Source: Dyadobacter bucti (lineage in GTDB: Bacteria; Bacteroidota; Bacteroidia; Cytophagales; Spirosomataceae). From it: a stretch of DNA of 64,000 nt. This document shows positions 53,317-62,034 of the stretch, one piece after another; the stretch's first letter is position 1; each line of letters begins with the position of its first letter. The translations under genes were made by a program, and so were the position numbers. The stretch spans positions 656,466 through 720,465 of the forward strand of contig NZ_SWFP01000004.1 in assembly GCF_005869225.1 (NCBI RefSeq), in the 5' to 3' direction. The notes under the pieces are model-generated. The model had not been told where the DNA came from and did not search any database. It saw nothing but the letters and a program-made list of their open reading frames with translations.

Positions 53317-56300
53317 ATGAAGAAATGCCTTCTTTTAACACTGCTGCTTTTGACGTTTGTACTTCAGACGAAGGCGCAGAACATCGATTATAACACACCA
53401 CTCTTCACCAATCAGACATTTAGCAAGACAGTCAACCCGGCTTTGCCGGTAGGAGGTATCGCCGGGGCAGGCGGAGTGTCTGGTTCTGGCGGTGCCACCT
53501 ATTCGATCCCTATTGCTGTTCCACCTGGTACCAACGGCGTAGTTCCATCAATTTCCGTTGTATATCATTCGCTTACGGGAAACGGCCCCGTGGGGAATGG
53601 CTGGGGTATAGCTGGTTTGTCAGGCATCAGTCGCTCCGGGCAAACGAGCTATCACGACGGGCAGGTGACGGCTATCGATTTTACCAGTAAGGACCGGTTC
53701 AATCTGGACGGACAAATGCTTTTGGGTGTTTCGGGAGTTTATGGAGCGGACGGAGCTACTTACAGCACCGAGAGTGAACAGTTTTCTACTGTCACATCCA
53801 ATGGAGTTAGTGGCGCTGGGCCAACCTGGTTTAAAATTATAACCAAAGACGGCGTGGAAATGGAATACGGAAATACATCTGATTCCAGGATGATGGACGA
53901 AGCAAATACGAATGTTGTCTTTTGGAAAATAAACAGGATTAGAAATCCGGACGGTAATTACATCGAATTCAAATATCTGAACAATGACAGGGAATCAAGA
54001 ATTGATGAAATCAATTACACCGGGAATACCATTACCGGGCTTGTCCCTTACAATAAGATCAAGTTTTCCTACAAGATCCGCGCTGACATCAATGCACAGT
54101 ACATTGGCAATTCTTTGATTGTGAATAAATATTTGCTGGATAAAATTGCCGTTACTGCCGAAGGTAACATCGTAAAATCTTACCAGTTCAATTACAGCTG
54201 GGATAATATTACTTCTTATTTGCGGGAGGTCGTGGAAACCGGCTCAGATGGTTTGGCCCTGAACTCGACCATATTCAAATACGGCCAGATGCCGGACCCG
54301 TTTCAAAGTTGGCTGCTTGCAAATCAGCTGACAGACGCCAGCGATACTTTCTTTGGAGATTTTAATGGTGACGGGAAAGCAGACCTGCTCGCCGCTATTA
54401 TCAAGAACGCAGGTCCCTATACCAATTATCATTCAAAATTCCAGACATTCCTTTCCCAATCCGGGACCTCAGCCCTTACTCCGGGGCCTACAGTTGACCT
54501 GGCACCTAACTATACAATGATCAAAGGCGCTCAGATCCCCAATGATTATAATATTTTGGCGAATGATTACACAGGCGACGGGCTGGACGATGTGATGACG
54601 CTAAAAATTACCAACACCGGTAATTATAATAAGCTGGACAGCATTATTATTTATGAGAGTACCAATGCCGGTGCTGCTTACAACAAGCATCTGAGAAGCG
54701 TCCAGCCGAATTTTTTCAAGATTCATCCCAAAGGAAATTTCTTTTTTCCTGGCGATTTTGACGGGGACGGCATAACCGAATACATTGCTGTTCTGGGCAA
54801 TGTGTTAAATGATTACCTGCCTTTTCTTTGCACCAATTATATCCAGGGAGGTGCATGCGGAAGTATTGGTATCAGCGGTCCGACGGGGTTTCAGCCTGGC
54901 CAATGGGCGGATACCGACCAGGCCTATGTGGTGGATTTCAACGGGGACGGCAAAAGCGATCTGATGCTGATCAAGGATAACCTTTGTGAGATATTCACTT
55001 TTGAGGGCAACACCGCACGGCGTATTTATTCATCCAATTTCCCTACCAAAAATCACCTGGTCTATTTCGGGGACTTCAATGCCGACAGGAAGACCGATTT
55101 GCTGGTCAGGAATTCGCTTACAGATAACGCTGCTACCTGGACCAAGGCAATCTCGACCGGCGCCATTTTTATACCTTCCACCTTTACCTGGGCACAAGTT
55201 CCGGAGATCAACAATGAATTTTTTAAAAATCATCACGTAAACCTTGCCGACTACAACGGCGATGGGAAAACGGATATTTATCATGGTAAGAATAATGCCA
55301 ATTTACTCACGTCGAAACTGAATATTTATTATAGCCGCGGTACCGATTTTCACCACATCCAGAGCGACCACGCAAAAAGCGTGAGTAGCTCACCCTCTTA
55401 CATTGCAGATACTGACGGCGACGGCAGGGCAGAGGTAATCAGCGTCGAATATTATCTGGAACCTTACCGGCATTTTAAATTTAAGCCGTCCGGGAAAGAA
55501 CATCTGATCCATAAAGCGGCCAACGGTTATGGCCACATTTCTACCTGGTATTATAAGACATTGTCGGAAGGTGGGGATTTCTATTTGAAGGGCGCAAGCG
55601 CTCCGTATCCCTTTACCAGTGTTCAGCCACCAGTATATGCTGCTTTTCAGTTTATTGCGCAAAACGGTATCGGAGGAGAGAACACCCTGCAATACAAGTA
55701 TGAAGACGCGCGGCTGCACAGGGCTGGCAAGGGGCTTTTGGGCTTGAAAAAAATGATTGCGTCGGATCTGGTCACTGGCCAGAAATCTGTTGTCGAGAAT
55801 GAGTTCAATACCACGTATTATGTGGCGGTACCCAAAAAGACCAGTCTGTATCTTACAGCCGGAAACACATTGCTTTCTGAGACAACTTTTTCCAACGAAT
55901 TTATCCCGCAGGGGCCCAATGGCAGCAAACGTTTTTTGCACCGCGTGAAAAGCGTCACAGAAAACAACGTTTTCGAAGGCCGGACGGTAACCAGCACCAA
56001 CAATACCTTCGATAATTTCGGTAATGTGACCCAGAACACGGTCAATAACAGCAATGTAGAAACCACGGTGACCAATACTGTATTCGGCGCATACCCGGGC
56101 ATAATCCCCAACAAACCAACCTCGGTAACGGTTATTAAAACGCGCACCGGGCAGCCCGCTTTCAGTGCCGCGACGGGCATGGGCTACAATGCGGTTGGCC
56201 AGCTGACTTCAAAAACAGATTTTTCGGGCCTGCCTAAAAGTGTAAGCACGGCTTATGAATATTTCCCGCTTGGGAACCTGAAAAAGACCACGGTCACGCC

Positions 56301-59300
56301 CTCAGGCCTGCCCGCAAGGACAACTTCTGCGGTCTATGATGCCAAAGGCCGCTACGCCACCTCGACAGTCAATGAGCTTGGGCAAACCTCGTCGGCAACT
56401 TACGACCCCAAATGGGGCAAACCTTTGACGGTGACGGGCATTGACGGGCTGACAACGACGATGGAGTATGACGGCTTCGGCCGGGAAAAGAAAACGACCT
56501 TCCCGCAGGGCTATTCGGTAAACCAGACCTATGGCTGGGACATATCCGGCAATTCGGTATGGTATGCCAAAACAACGCACCCGGGCAAACCCGATGTAAA
56601 GACCTGGTATGACCTGCTGGGCAGGGAAATCAAGACAGAAACGGAGGGTTTTCAGGGGCAAACCATTACCCAGACCAATACCTACGATGCCAAAGGCAAC
56701 CTATCCACGTCGACGGCGCCCTATAAAACCGGTGAGCCGGTACTGACGACCACCACCCAGTACGATGCCCACAACCGGCCTGTCAACATCAGCAGCAGCG
56801 GCCCTTTTGGTACCACCACCATTGGTTATAATTACTCGGCAGGCAAGCTGACAACTACGACGACAACACCCTCGGGCACCTCTTCGAAAACGACCGACGC
56901 AACCGGCCAGGTCACCAGCGCGACAGACAACGGCGGGACACTGGGCTATACCTATTACAGCCACGGCGGCTTGAAAGAAGTAAGCAACGGCGCGGCAACA
57001 CTGACCAGCAGCCAGTATGATGCTTACGGCAGGCAGACCTCCCTGGCAGACTTGAACGCAGGCACAACAACTTACGATTACAATGCCCTGGGCCAGCTGG
57101 CCAGCCAGACCAATGCCAACAACAAAACCCATACGATGCAGTATGACCTGTTGGGGCGAAATACCAGCCGCACCGGCCCGGAAGGCATAACGACTTATGA
57201 ATATTACCCGACCGGCAGCGGGGCTTCTGTCAACCAGATCAAGAAAGTGACGGGCTTTGCAGGCAACCTGGAAGAGTACACTTACGATGCTTTCGGCAGG
57301 CTGCAAACCAGCAAACAGACCGTGGACGCGGCCGCCTACACCACCACCTATGGTTACAACATGTACGATGATGTGACCTCGGTGCTTTATCCCTCGGGCT
57401 TTGGCACCAACCATGTCTATGATTCCAATGGGTATCCGACCACCATCAAAAACACAGGCAACACCGTCACCCTTTATACCAACAATGGCATCAGCGGGCT
57501 GGGGCAGAACACCTCCTATGCATTGGGCAACGGCAAAACCTCCGCAGTCAGCTACGAATATGGTGTCCCGAAAAAATTCACGACGAGTGGCATCCAGGAC
57601 CTGGAACTGAGCTGGGATTACGCCAAAGGCAACCTGACCAAAAGAAAAGACTACGTTAAAAACAAGGAAGAAAGCTTCACCTACGACAATCTCGACCGGC
57701 TGCTGACAGCCACGGTAGCAGGCAAAGCGGCGCAAACAATCGCCTACCAGCCCTCAGGCAATATCAGCTCCAAGAGCGATGCCGGGCAGACATTCAGCTA
57801 CCACCAGACCAAGATCCACGCCCTGACCGGGATCGTTTCACCGACCACGGCAATCCCGGTATTGACGCAGGACATTACCTACACGGCTTTCAACCAGCCG
57901 GAAAAGATCATCGAAAATGGCTCCGGCCAGCCCTACGAGCTGACTTATACCTATGGGGCCGACTACCAGCGCCTGAAAGGGACGATGAAAAAGAACAATG
58001 CGTTGATCAACACGCATTATTACTTTGGCAACGGCTATGAAAAGGACGTCACGCCCGCCATCGCCGACAAACACCTGCACTACATTGGCTCACCGGCCGG
58101 TTTGGTCGCAATTGTAATCCGGGAGAACAATGTTGACCAGTACTACTACACCTACACCGACCATCTGGGCTCGCTGCTGACGACGACCGCGGCAAACGGG
58201 ACAGTACTGCTCGACCAGAACTTCGACGCCTGGGGCCGCCTGCGCCACCCCGCCAACTGGGACTATGCCAACGTCCCAGCCCCGGCAAGCTACCTGTACC
58301 GCGGCTTCACCGGCCACGAGCATCTGACGAATTTCAATCTGATCAATATGAACGGGCGGATGTATGACCCGGTGGTGGGGAGGGTTTTGAGTGTTGATAA
58401 TTATGTGCAGGATCCATTTGGGACGCAGTCGTACAATAGATATAGCTATTCAAATAATAATCCATTAAGGTATACAGATCCAAGCGGCGAAATTTTCCAA
58501 ATGGCATATTTTGCTGCGGCTTTTACAGCGGATTTTGCAAGTAACCTATTGAACGGTGTAGACAATCCAGGGAAAGTAGCTAGCCGAAACGCCTCTAACG
58601 CAGTTAACGGTTTAAGTAGTTCTTTACAATTTCAAATTTACAGCAATGGTAATACTTCAGTAACTGCTGGTATCAACCCGTTGGCAATGGGAATATCGGC
58701 TAGCGTTTATCATACTAAGGGTAATATCACAACAGGCTTGAATGTTGGGATTAATATAACTGGCGATTTCTCAATAAATGGAAGCACATCAATTTCTGCC
58801 GGTGGCTGGAACATAGGAATAGGGGGAGGAGGAGGGAATAACCATTTTGCTTACGGCGGGAGTGTTAATTACAAGGGGTATGGTGCTGGGTACTATCAAA
58901 CTCGATATGGGAGTGCCGTCGGTCCAGACGGAAATCCAAACAACCAGGTTGTGGGCGGTGCTAGTTTATCTCTTGGCAAAGCTTCATTCAGAATAGAAAA
59001 TGATTTCTTTGCATTCAATCATCAGGATCGCTGGCGTTCGAATGCGTTGGAGATTGGGATAGGAGATTTTGTAATTGGGACAAGACTTTATAATAACGAT
59101 CCGAAGGGCGAAGGACAGAAAGTAGTATTTGATAAAACCGACCGAATGGGCAACTATAATCAACATAAATTCGGGGCATGGGAAAATGGCAAAACTTATA
59201 ATGCACCGCTATGGGTCGGCCATCGATTCGGAAATTCTATTGAGCGAATCGGATTCAGCCATCCTATGTTCCAAGACCGAACACAGAATTTTATTCATTT

Positions 59301-59409
59301 AAGGTTTCCGCCCGGACGTCAAAATTTTTACGTTGATTATTCAAATTTCCAGCGCGGAATATACTTATACTCATGCTATTATAATCCTTACTCGTTATGG
59401 GGAAAATAA
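53317..59409 (+). CDS. Exported SpvB/RHS polymorphic toxin with C-terminal toxin domain
   Basis: 2030 residues from ATG 53317, with a signal peptide (about 1-21, LQTKAQ). An SpvB-like N-terminal domain (about 30-300) is followed by seven FG-GAP/VCBS-like calcium motifs (about 345-700; DFNGDGKADL, DFDGDGITEY, DYNGDGKTDI and others), YD/RHS repeats (about 930-1600) and the RHS core (about 1605-1723; YTDHLGSLLTT, FDAWGRLRHP, MNGRMYDPVVGRVLSVD, RYTDPSGE). Past DPSGE the base composition turns AT-richer and a unique C-terminal toxin region of about 307 residues begins. The last 13 bases overlap the first immunity gene. Earlier in-frame start at 53290 is unlikely. Confidence 0.93.
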   Translation: MKKCLLLTLLLLTFVLQTKAQNIDYNTPLFTNQTFSKTVNPALPVGGIAGAGGVSGSGGATYSIPIAVPPGTNGVVPSISVVYHSLTGNGPVGNGWGIAGLSGISRSGQTSYHDGQVTAIDFTSKDRFNLDGQMLLGVSGVYGADGATYSTESEQFSTVTSNGVSGAGPTWFKIITKDGVEMEYGNTSDSRMMDEANTNVVFWKINRIRNPDGNYIEFKYLNNDRESRIDEINYTGNTITGLVPYNKIKFSYKIRADINAQYIGNSLIVNKYLLDKIAVTAEGNIVKSYQFNYSWDNITSYLREVVETGSDGLALNSTIFKYGQMPDPFQSWLLANQLTDASDTFFGDFNGDGKADLLAAIIKNAGPYTNYHSKFQTFLSQSGTSALTPGPTVDLAPNYTMIKGAQIPNDYNILANDYTGDGLDDVMTLKITNTGNYNKLDSIIIYESTNAGAAYNKHLRSVQPNFFKIHPKGNFFFPGDFDGDGITEYIAVLGNVLNDYLPFLCTNYIQGGACGSIGISGPTGFQPGQWADTDQAYVVDFNGDGKSDLMLIKDNLCEIFTFEGNTARRIYSSNFPTKNHLVYFGDFNADRKTDLLVRNSLTDNAATWTKAISTGAIFIPSTFTWAQVPEINNEFFKNHHVNLADYNGDGKTDIYHGKNNANLLTSKLNIYYSRGTDFHHIQSDHAKSVSSSPSYIADTDGDGRAEVISVEYYLEPYRHFKFKPSGKEHLIHKAANGYGHISTWYYKTLSEGGDFYLKGASAPYPFTSVQPPVYAAFQFIAQNGIGGENTLQYKYEDARLHRAGKGLLGLKKMIASDLVTGQKSVVENEFNTTYYVAVPKKTSLYLTAGNTLLSETTFSNEFIPQGPNGSKRFLHRVKSVTENNVFEGRTVTSTNNTFDNFGNVTQNTVNNSNVETTVTNTVFGAYPGIIPNKPTSVTVIKTRTGQPAFSAATGMGYNAVGQLTSKTDFSGLPKSVSTAYEYFPLGNLKKTTVTPSGLPARTTSAVYDAKGRYATSTVNELGQTSSATYDPKWGKPLTVTGIDGLTTTMEYDGFGREKKTTFPQGYSVNQTYGWDISGNSVWYAKTTHPGKPDVKTWYDLLGREIKTETEGFQGQTITQTNTYDAKGNLSTSTAPYKTGEPVLTTTTQYDAHNRPVNISSSGPFGTTTIGYNYSAGKLTTTTTTPSGTSSKTTDATGQVTSATDNGGTLGYTYYSHGGLKEVSNGAATLTSSQYDAYGRQTSLADLNAGTTTYDYNALGQLASQTNANNKTHTMQYDLLGRNTSRTGPEGITTYEYYPTGSGASVNQIKKVTGFAGNLEEYTYDAFGRLQTSKQTVDAAAYTTTYGYNMYDDVTSVLYPSGFGTNHVYDSNGYPTTIKNTGNTVTLYTNNGISGLGQNTSYALGNGKTSAVSYEYGVPKKFTTSGIQDLELSWDYAKGNLTKRKDYVKNKEESFTYDNLDRLLTATVAGKAAQTIAYQPSGNISSKSDAGQTFSYHQTKIHALTGIVSPTTAIPVLTQDITYTAFNQPEKIIENGSGQPYELTYTYGADYQRLKGTMKKNNALINTHYYFGNGYEKDVTPAIADKHLHYIGSPAGLVAIVIRENNVDQYYYTYTDHLGSLLTTTAANGTVLLDQNFDAWGRLRHPANWDYANVPAPASYLYRGFTGHEHLTNFNLINMNGRMYDPVVGRVLSVDNYVQDPFGTQSYNRYSYSNNNPLRYTDPSGEIFQMAYFAAAFTADFASNLLNGVDNPGKVASRNASNAVNGLSSSLQFQIYSNGNTSVTAGINPLAMGISASVYHTKGNITTGLNVGINITGDFSINGSTSISAGGWNIGIGGGGGNNHFAYGGSVNYKGYGAGYYQTRYGSAVGPDGNPNNQVVGGASLSLGKASFRIENDFFAFNHQDRWRSNALEIGIGDFVIGTRLYNNDPKGEGQKVVFDKTDRMGNYNQHKFGAWENGKTYNAPLWVGHRFGNSIERIGFSHPMFQDRTQNFIHLRFPPGRQNFYVDYSNFQRGIYLYSCYYNPYSLWGK
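58489..59409 (+). other. C-terminal toxin domain of the RHS protein (resembles polymorphic toxin type 23)
   Basis: The region after DPSGE is rich in Gly, Asn, Ser and Tyr with alternating strands (NITTGLNVGINITGDFSING, NHFAYGGSVNYKGYGAGYYQ), then a more globular part (GGASLSLGKASFRIENDFFA, EIGIGDFVIGTRLYNNDPKG, HPMFQDRTQNFIHLRFPPG) and ends CYYNPYSLWGK. From memory it resembles toxin type 23 (Ntox23), though this needs a profile search. Parts of it recur at 60043-60126, 60747-60830 and 63304-63767. Confidence 0.6.
58944..59118 (+). repeat. 175-bp direct repeat, copy 1 (inside the RHS toxin domain)
   Basis: Matches 63304-63478 with only two differences (58956 C/T and 59075 T/G). It spans the most conserved part of the toxin domain (GGASLSLGKAS to GEGQ). 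Confidence 0.95.
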
Positions 59410-60035
59410 CAAACATTCGATCTAGTCTTTTATTACCGTCGGCAATAATAATTTTTCTAATTTCTTGTCAACCGTCACGTCAATCACGTATTAGCTTTGG
59501 TAGTGACGACTATTGTTACAGAGGTATAAAAAAATCAACTTCCAAATTGACTGTTAACGGTTACTACATTTTCGCAAATCCATCAACTGTTGACAAGGAT
59601 CTTCCATCTCACATTGCCATGAGACAATTGGCAAGAGGGTATGTTTTTTACGATACAGGTCAGTTTCTCTTTGAATATACCCAAGGATATGACTCCGGTT
59701 TTTGGGGGAGTTATTATATAATAGGTGATACCATTAAAGCTCAATTTTTGGAACCGCCTCCCAGCATGTCAAGTAATAGAGGAGAAATGTGGTTTAAAAT
59801 AATTAACAAAAATACTCTGCAAAGAATAGGCTTTACATGGGACGAGCCAATGTCCGATGCAGATTTAAAGCGATACCAATCCAAGAATCCAAAGGAATTT
59901 CAAACCTATGGAAATTTTGTCGAGTACGATAGTCTTCCTGATCCAAACAAAAGCTGGTTGAAAAAGCGCAAATGGTTCTGGTGTGATGAAAAGGAATACA
60001 AGATTTGGAAGCGTAGTTTTAAAGCAAGCAAATGA
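59397..60035 (+). CDS. Immunity-like lipoprotein 1
   Basis: 212 residues. The ATG lies inside the last codons of the RHS gene (overlap 13 bases), so translation is coupled to the toxin, as for cognate immunity proteins. The signal segment ends in a lipobox (FLISC), predicting a periplasm-facing lipoprotein. The C-terminal half (GSYYIIGDTIKAQFLEPPPS, MWFKIINKNTLQRIGFTWDE) and the end DPNKSWLKKRKWFWCDEKEY are shared with the next gene. Immunity function is inferred from position and paralogy. Confidence 0.75.
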   Translation: MGKITNIRSSLLLPSAIIIFLISCQPSRQSRISFGSDDYCYRGIKKSTSKLTVNGYYIFANPSTVDKDLPSHIAMRQLARGYVFYDTGQFLFEYTQGYDSGFWGSYYIIGDTIKAQFLEPPPSMSSNRGEMWFKIINKNTLQRIGFTWDEPMSDADLKRYQSKNPKEFQTYGNFVEYDSLPDPNKSWLKKRKWFWCDEKEYKIWKRSFKASK

Positions 60036-60042
60036 CCTAGAG

Positions 60043-60126
60043 ATGTTGATCTAAAATCGGACGTTCAAATATGGAATGATGTTCCAAATTGGCTATTATA
60101 ATCCGTATTCTTTATGGGGAAGATAA
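60043..60126 (+). pseudogene. Scar of the RHS toxin 3' end (copy 1)
   Basis: About 28 codons in one frame read MLI-stop-NRTFKYGMMFQIGYYNPYSLWGR-stop, matching the last residues of the RHS toxin domain (YYNPYSLWGK). It has an in-frame stop near its start and no toxin body. The immunity-like gene at 60114 begins inside its last codons, exactly as the first immunity gene begins inside the RHS tail. Confidence 0.75.
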
Positions 60127-60740
60127 AGATTTTAAATATTGGCGTTTTACTTGCGATTCTAATCGTCGGCTGCTGGCGTGACGCTCCAAAAAGGTTGAAG
60201 GTACGAGAAACAAATTTTTGTTTTTCACCAAATAGAGACAACTCGAAAATTGTTCAATCCAACGGCGTTTATTCATTTTACCATAAGCCTCATAATAAAT
60301 TGGAATTTTCTGGAAGAATACGCACAAGTGATTATAGCGAAAATTTCATATTTTATCCCTCTGGGGAATTGTGCAGATTTCTTAGTACCGACTCATCCTA
60401 TGGTTTATGGGGTAGTTACTACATTGAAAAAAATACAGTCAAAACTCAATATTTTTCACCTCCAATTACTGTGTCATGGGACAGAGAGGAAGTATGGTTT
60501 GAATTAATGGAAGATCACAGAATGAAAGTGATTGGTAGAACATGGGATAAGACATTATCCCAAGGTGACTTGGAGAAATATCAGCAAAATAATAAAAATA
60601 CGGATGCTGTACTTAGCCAATTTAGCAAGCAGGACATTTTGCCCGATCCAAATAAAAGTTGGCTAAAAAAGCGCAAATGGTTCTGGTGTGATGAAAAGGA
60701 ATACAAGATGTGGAAGCGTAGTTTTAAAGTAAGCAAATGA
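60114..60740 (+). CDS. Immunity-like lipoprotein 2 (paralogue of 59397-60035)
   Basis: 208 residues with a lipobox (LIVGC). It is collinear with lipoprotein 1: GLWGSYYIEKNTVKTQYFSP matches GFWGSYYIIGDTIKAQFLEP, and the last 25 residues are nearly identical (DPNKSWLKKRKWFWCDEKEY). The N-terminal halves differ considerably. An orphan immunity gene protecting against a related toxin variant is the likely role. Confidence 0.75.
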   Translation: MGKIKILNIGVLLAILIVGCWRDAPKRLKVRETNFCFSPNRDNSKIVQSNGVYSFYHKPHNKLEFSGRIRTSDYSENFIFYPSGELCRFLSTDSSYGLWGSYYIEKNTVKTQYFSPPITVSWDREEVWFELMEDHRMKVIGRTWDKTLSQGDLEKYQQNNKNTDAVLSQFSKQDILPDPNKSWLKKRKWFWCDEKEYKMWKRSFKVSK

Positions 60741-60746
60741 CTAGAG

Positions 60747-60830
60747 ATGTTGATCGACAATCGGACATTCAAATATGGAATGATGTTCCAAAGTGGCTAT
60801 TACAATCCTTATTCCTTCTGGGGCAGATAA
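60747..60830 (+). pseudogene. Scar of the RHS toxin 3' end (copy 2)
   Basis: An intact 27-codon frame reads MLIDNRTFKYGMMFQ then SGYYNPYSFWGR and stop, aligned with the RHS toxin C-terminus (YVDYSNFQRGIYLYSCYYNP...). The linker between the preceding immunity stop and this scar is nearly the same as in copy 1, so toxin tail plus immunity gene was duplicated as a unit. Confidence 0.75.
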
Positions 60831-60833
60831 TTA

Positions 60834-61021
60834 TGAAAACTACAATCGTCAAAGAAGGCACACCTGTTCAAGCAATGGGTAGATATGGAGCTCAAACCCG
60901 ATATGCCCTTGGAGGAAATACCGTAGTTCTGAATGCCCAAGGTAAATTGATAACAGTTTTCAGTAACGCAAATGGCACAGCAAATGGTTTGGGTAGAGGA
61001 TTTTTAATACCATTTAAATAG
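60834..61021 (+). CDS. Displaced toxin C-terminal fragment (62 aa)
   Basis: ATG 60834, directly after the second scar. The protein ends GGNTVVLNAQGKLITVFSNA then NGTANGLGRGFLIPFK. A strand reading NTVVLNAQGKLITVFS next to the C-terminus is characteristic of small nuclease toxin tips (BECR-type folds), but the fragment is too short to be a complete domain. An upstream in-frame ATG at 60737 would run through the scar in the wrong frame and is rejected. The next gene, 9 bp away, is probably its immunity partner. Confidence 0.5.
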
Positions 61022-61030
61022 CTTAAGAAT

Positions 61031-61282
61031 ATGGAAAAGAAAGTAGAAAAGATAAATCTTATTTTGGCTGAGTGGAACCCTATTGGTGTACCTGAAAATA
61101 TTACATCAGATGAGTATAGAGATTATATTCCAATAATTTTAGAGGTACTTGAAAAAAAAGGAAATCTTATGAAGGTTTTGGAAGATATTCTAGTGAATAA
61201 AATGGAGTTAGAATATGATTCGCAGAATAAGGAACATGTCCAGGACTTGGGAAAAGTTTATCAAAAATTGTTATGTGTATAG
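61031..61282 (+). CDS. Small putative immunity protein (83 aa)
   Basis: Acidic, helical, signal-less protein (INLILAEWNPIGVPENITSD, YRDYIPIILEVLEKKGNLMK, QDLGKVYQKLL). Its position right after a toxin tip fragment and its AT-rich composition are those of a cytoplasmic immunity gene. The motif LAEWNPIGVPE is familiar from DUF1871-like small proteins, but I would not assign a family from memory. Confidence 0.6.
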   Translation: MEKKVEKINLILAEWNPIGVPENITSDEYRDYIPIILEVLEKKGNLMKVLEDILVNKMELEYDSQNKEHVQDLGKVYQKLLCV

Positions 61283-61307
61283 CCCAATATGCAACAGTGA
61301 AAGCCAA

Positions 61308-61646
61308 ATGAATACTGCAAAACATAAAAACCTTCTATGGTTTAAAGTGGATATGATTTTAGAGAAAAAGATTAATAAAATTATTTCAAATCAGTTGCAG
61401 GGTAATTTCTTGTTTTATTCATGGAGAGATCCGAACAATGCTTCCTCCTGTTTTTTTATAAAAATGATCAATAGCGAGACCAGCTTTCTGTTTAATCAGT
61501 CTAATGAAGCGATTATTGGTATTATTCCCAGCATACTAAGTAGGTCATTTGTCGTAGGGGATAAATTGTCTTGGGGTGGACTTAATCATTTTTTAGGGTT
61601 TCTTTTTATAAGAGAAGTGATTAGCGAAATACCCGGTGAAGTATAG
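61308..61646 (+). CDS. Hypothetical protein, possible orphan immunity (112 aa)
   Basis: Start at ATG 61308 (MNTAKHKNLLWFKVDMILEK); an upstream in-frame start would overlap the 83-aa gene. Signal-less, with HK- and aromatic-rich stretches (LQGNFLFYSWRDPNNASSCF, SWGGLNHFLGFLFIREVI). No toxin relic precedes it. Function is a guess from context only. Confidence 0.5.
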   Translation: MNTAKHKNLLWFKVDMILEKKINKIISNQLQGNFLFYSWRDPNNASSCFFIKMINSETSFLFNQSNEAIIGIIPSILSRSFVVGDKLSWGGLNHFLGFLFIREVISEIPGEV

Positions 61647-61678
61647 GGATATCGGGAGTATACATTTTAATAATAGAT

Positions 61679-62034
61679 ATGGAAGTAAAGTGCATCACGA
61701 CGTCAATTGATAAACCACTACTAGACAGTATAAACTATGATCTTCATGAGTATCTTGAAATTGGCGTTCACTCTTTGTTTATGGACTTCGATTTGTCGAA
61801 AGTGATATATACGTTCATATCTATAATGGAAACCATCTATTTGAGGCACCCATTAAATTATTTGAAGTGACAAATAGTCTAACGCCTAATTGGAAAATAG
61901 AGATCTGGGAGACGGGAGAAATTACGCTTTGGCCTGAATTATTCTACACGTCGGATTTTTTAGAAAATTTTGGAGAAAGAGAGACGAGGGAAGGGCGACT
62001 GTTTGTTGATTTGCAGGCACTCATTGAAATGTAA
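61679..62034 (+). pseudogene. Frameshifted putative immunity gene
   Basis: Frame 1 from ATG 61679 gives MEVKCITTSIDKPLLDSINY and DLHEYLEIGVHSLF, then runs to a stop at 61870. Another frame entered at about 61780-61806 continues IYVHIYNGNHLFEAPIKLFE, VTNSLTPNWKIEIWETGEI and further to a stop ending at 62034. Together they make one plausible protein of about 118 residues, so a one-base indel seems to have broken it. The stop overlaps the ATG of the next gene. Confidence 0.6.

Noticed and set aside
56701..57735. Long minus-strand frame of 344 codons inside the RHS gene
   Set aside because: It is antisense to the GC-rich YD-repeat coding region, with the composition of a shadow frame and no recognisable domain.
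60737..61021. Starting the toxin-fragment gene at 60737
   Set aside because: The first 32 codons run across the toxin-tail scar in a different frame from the conserved one, so the ATG at 60834 is preferred.
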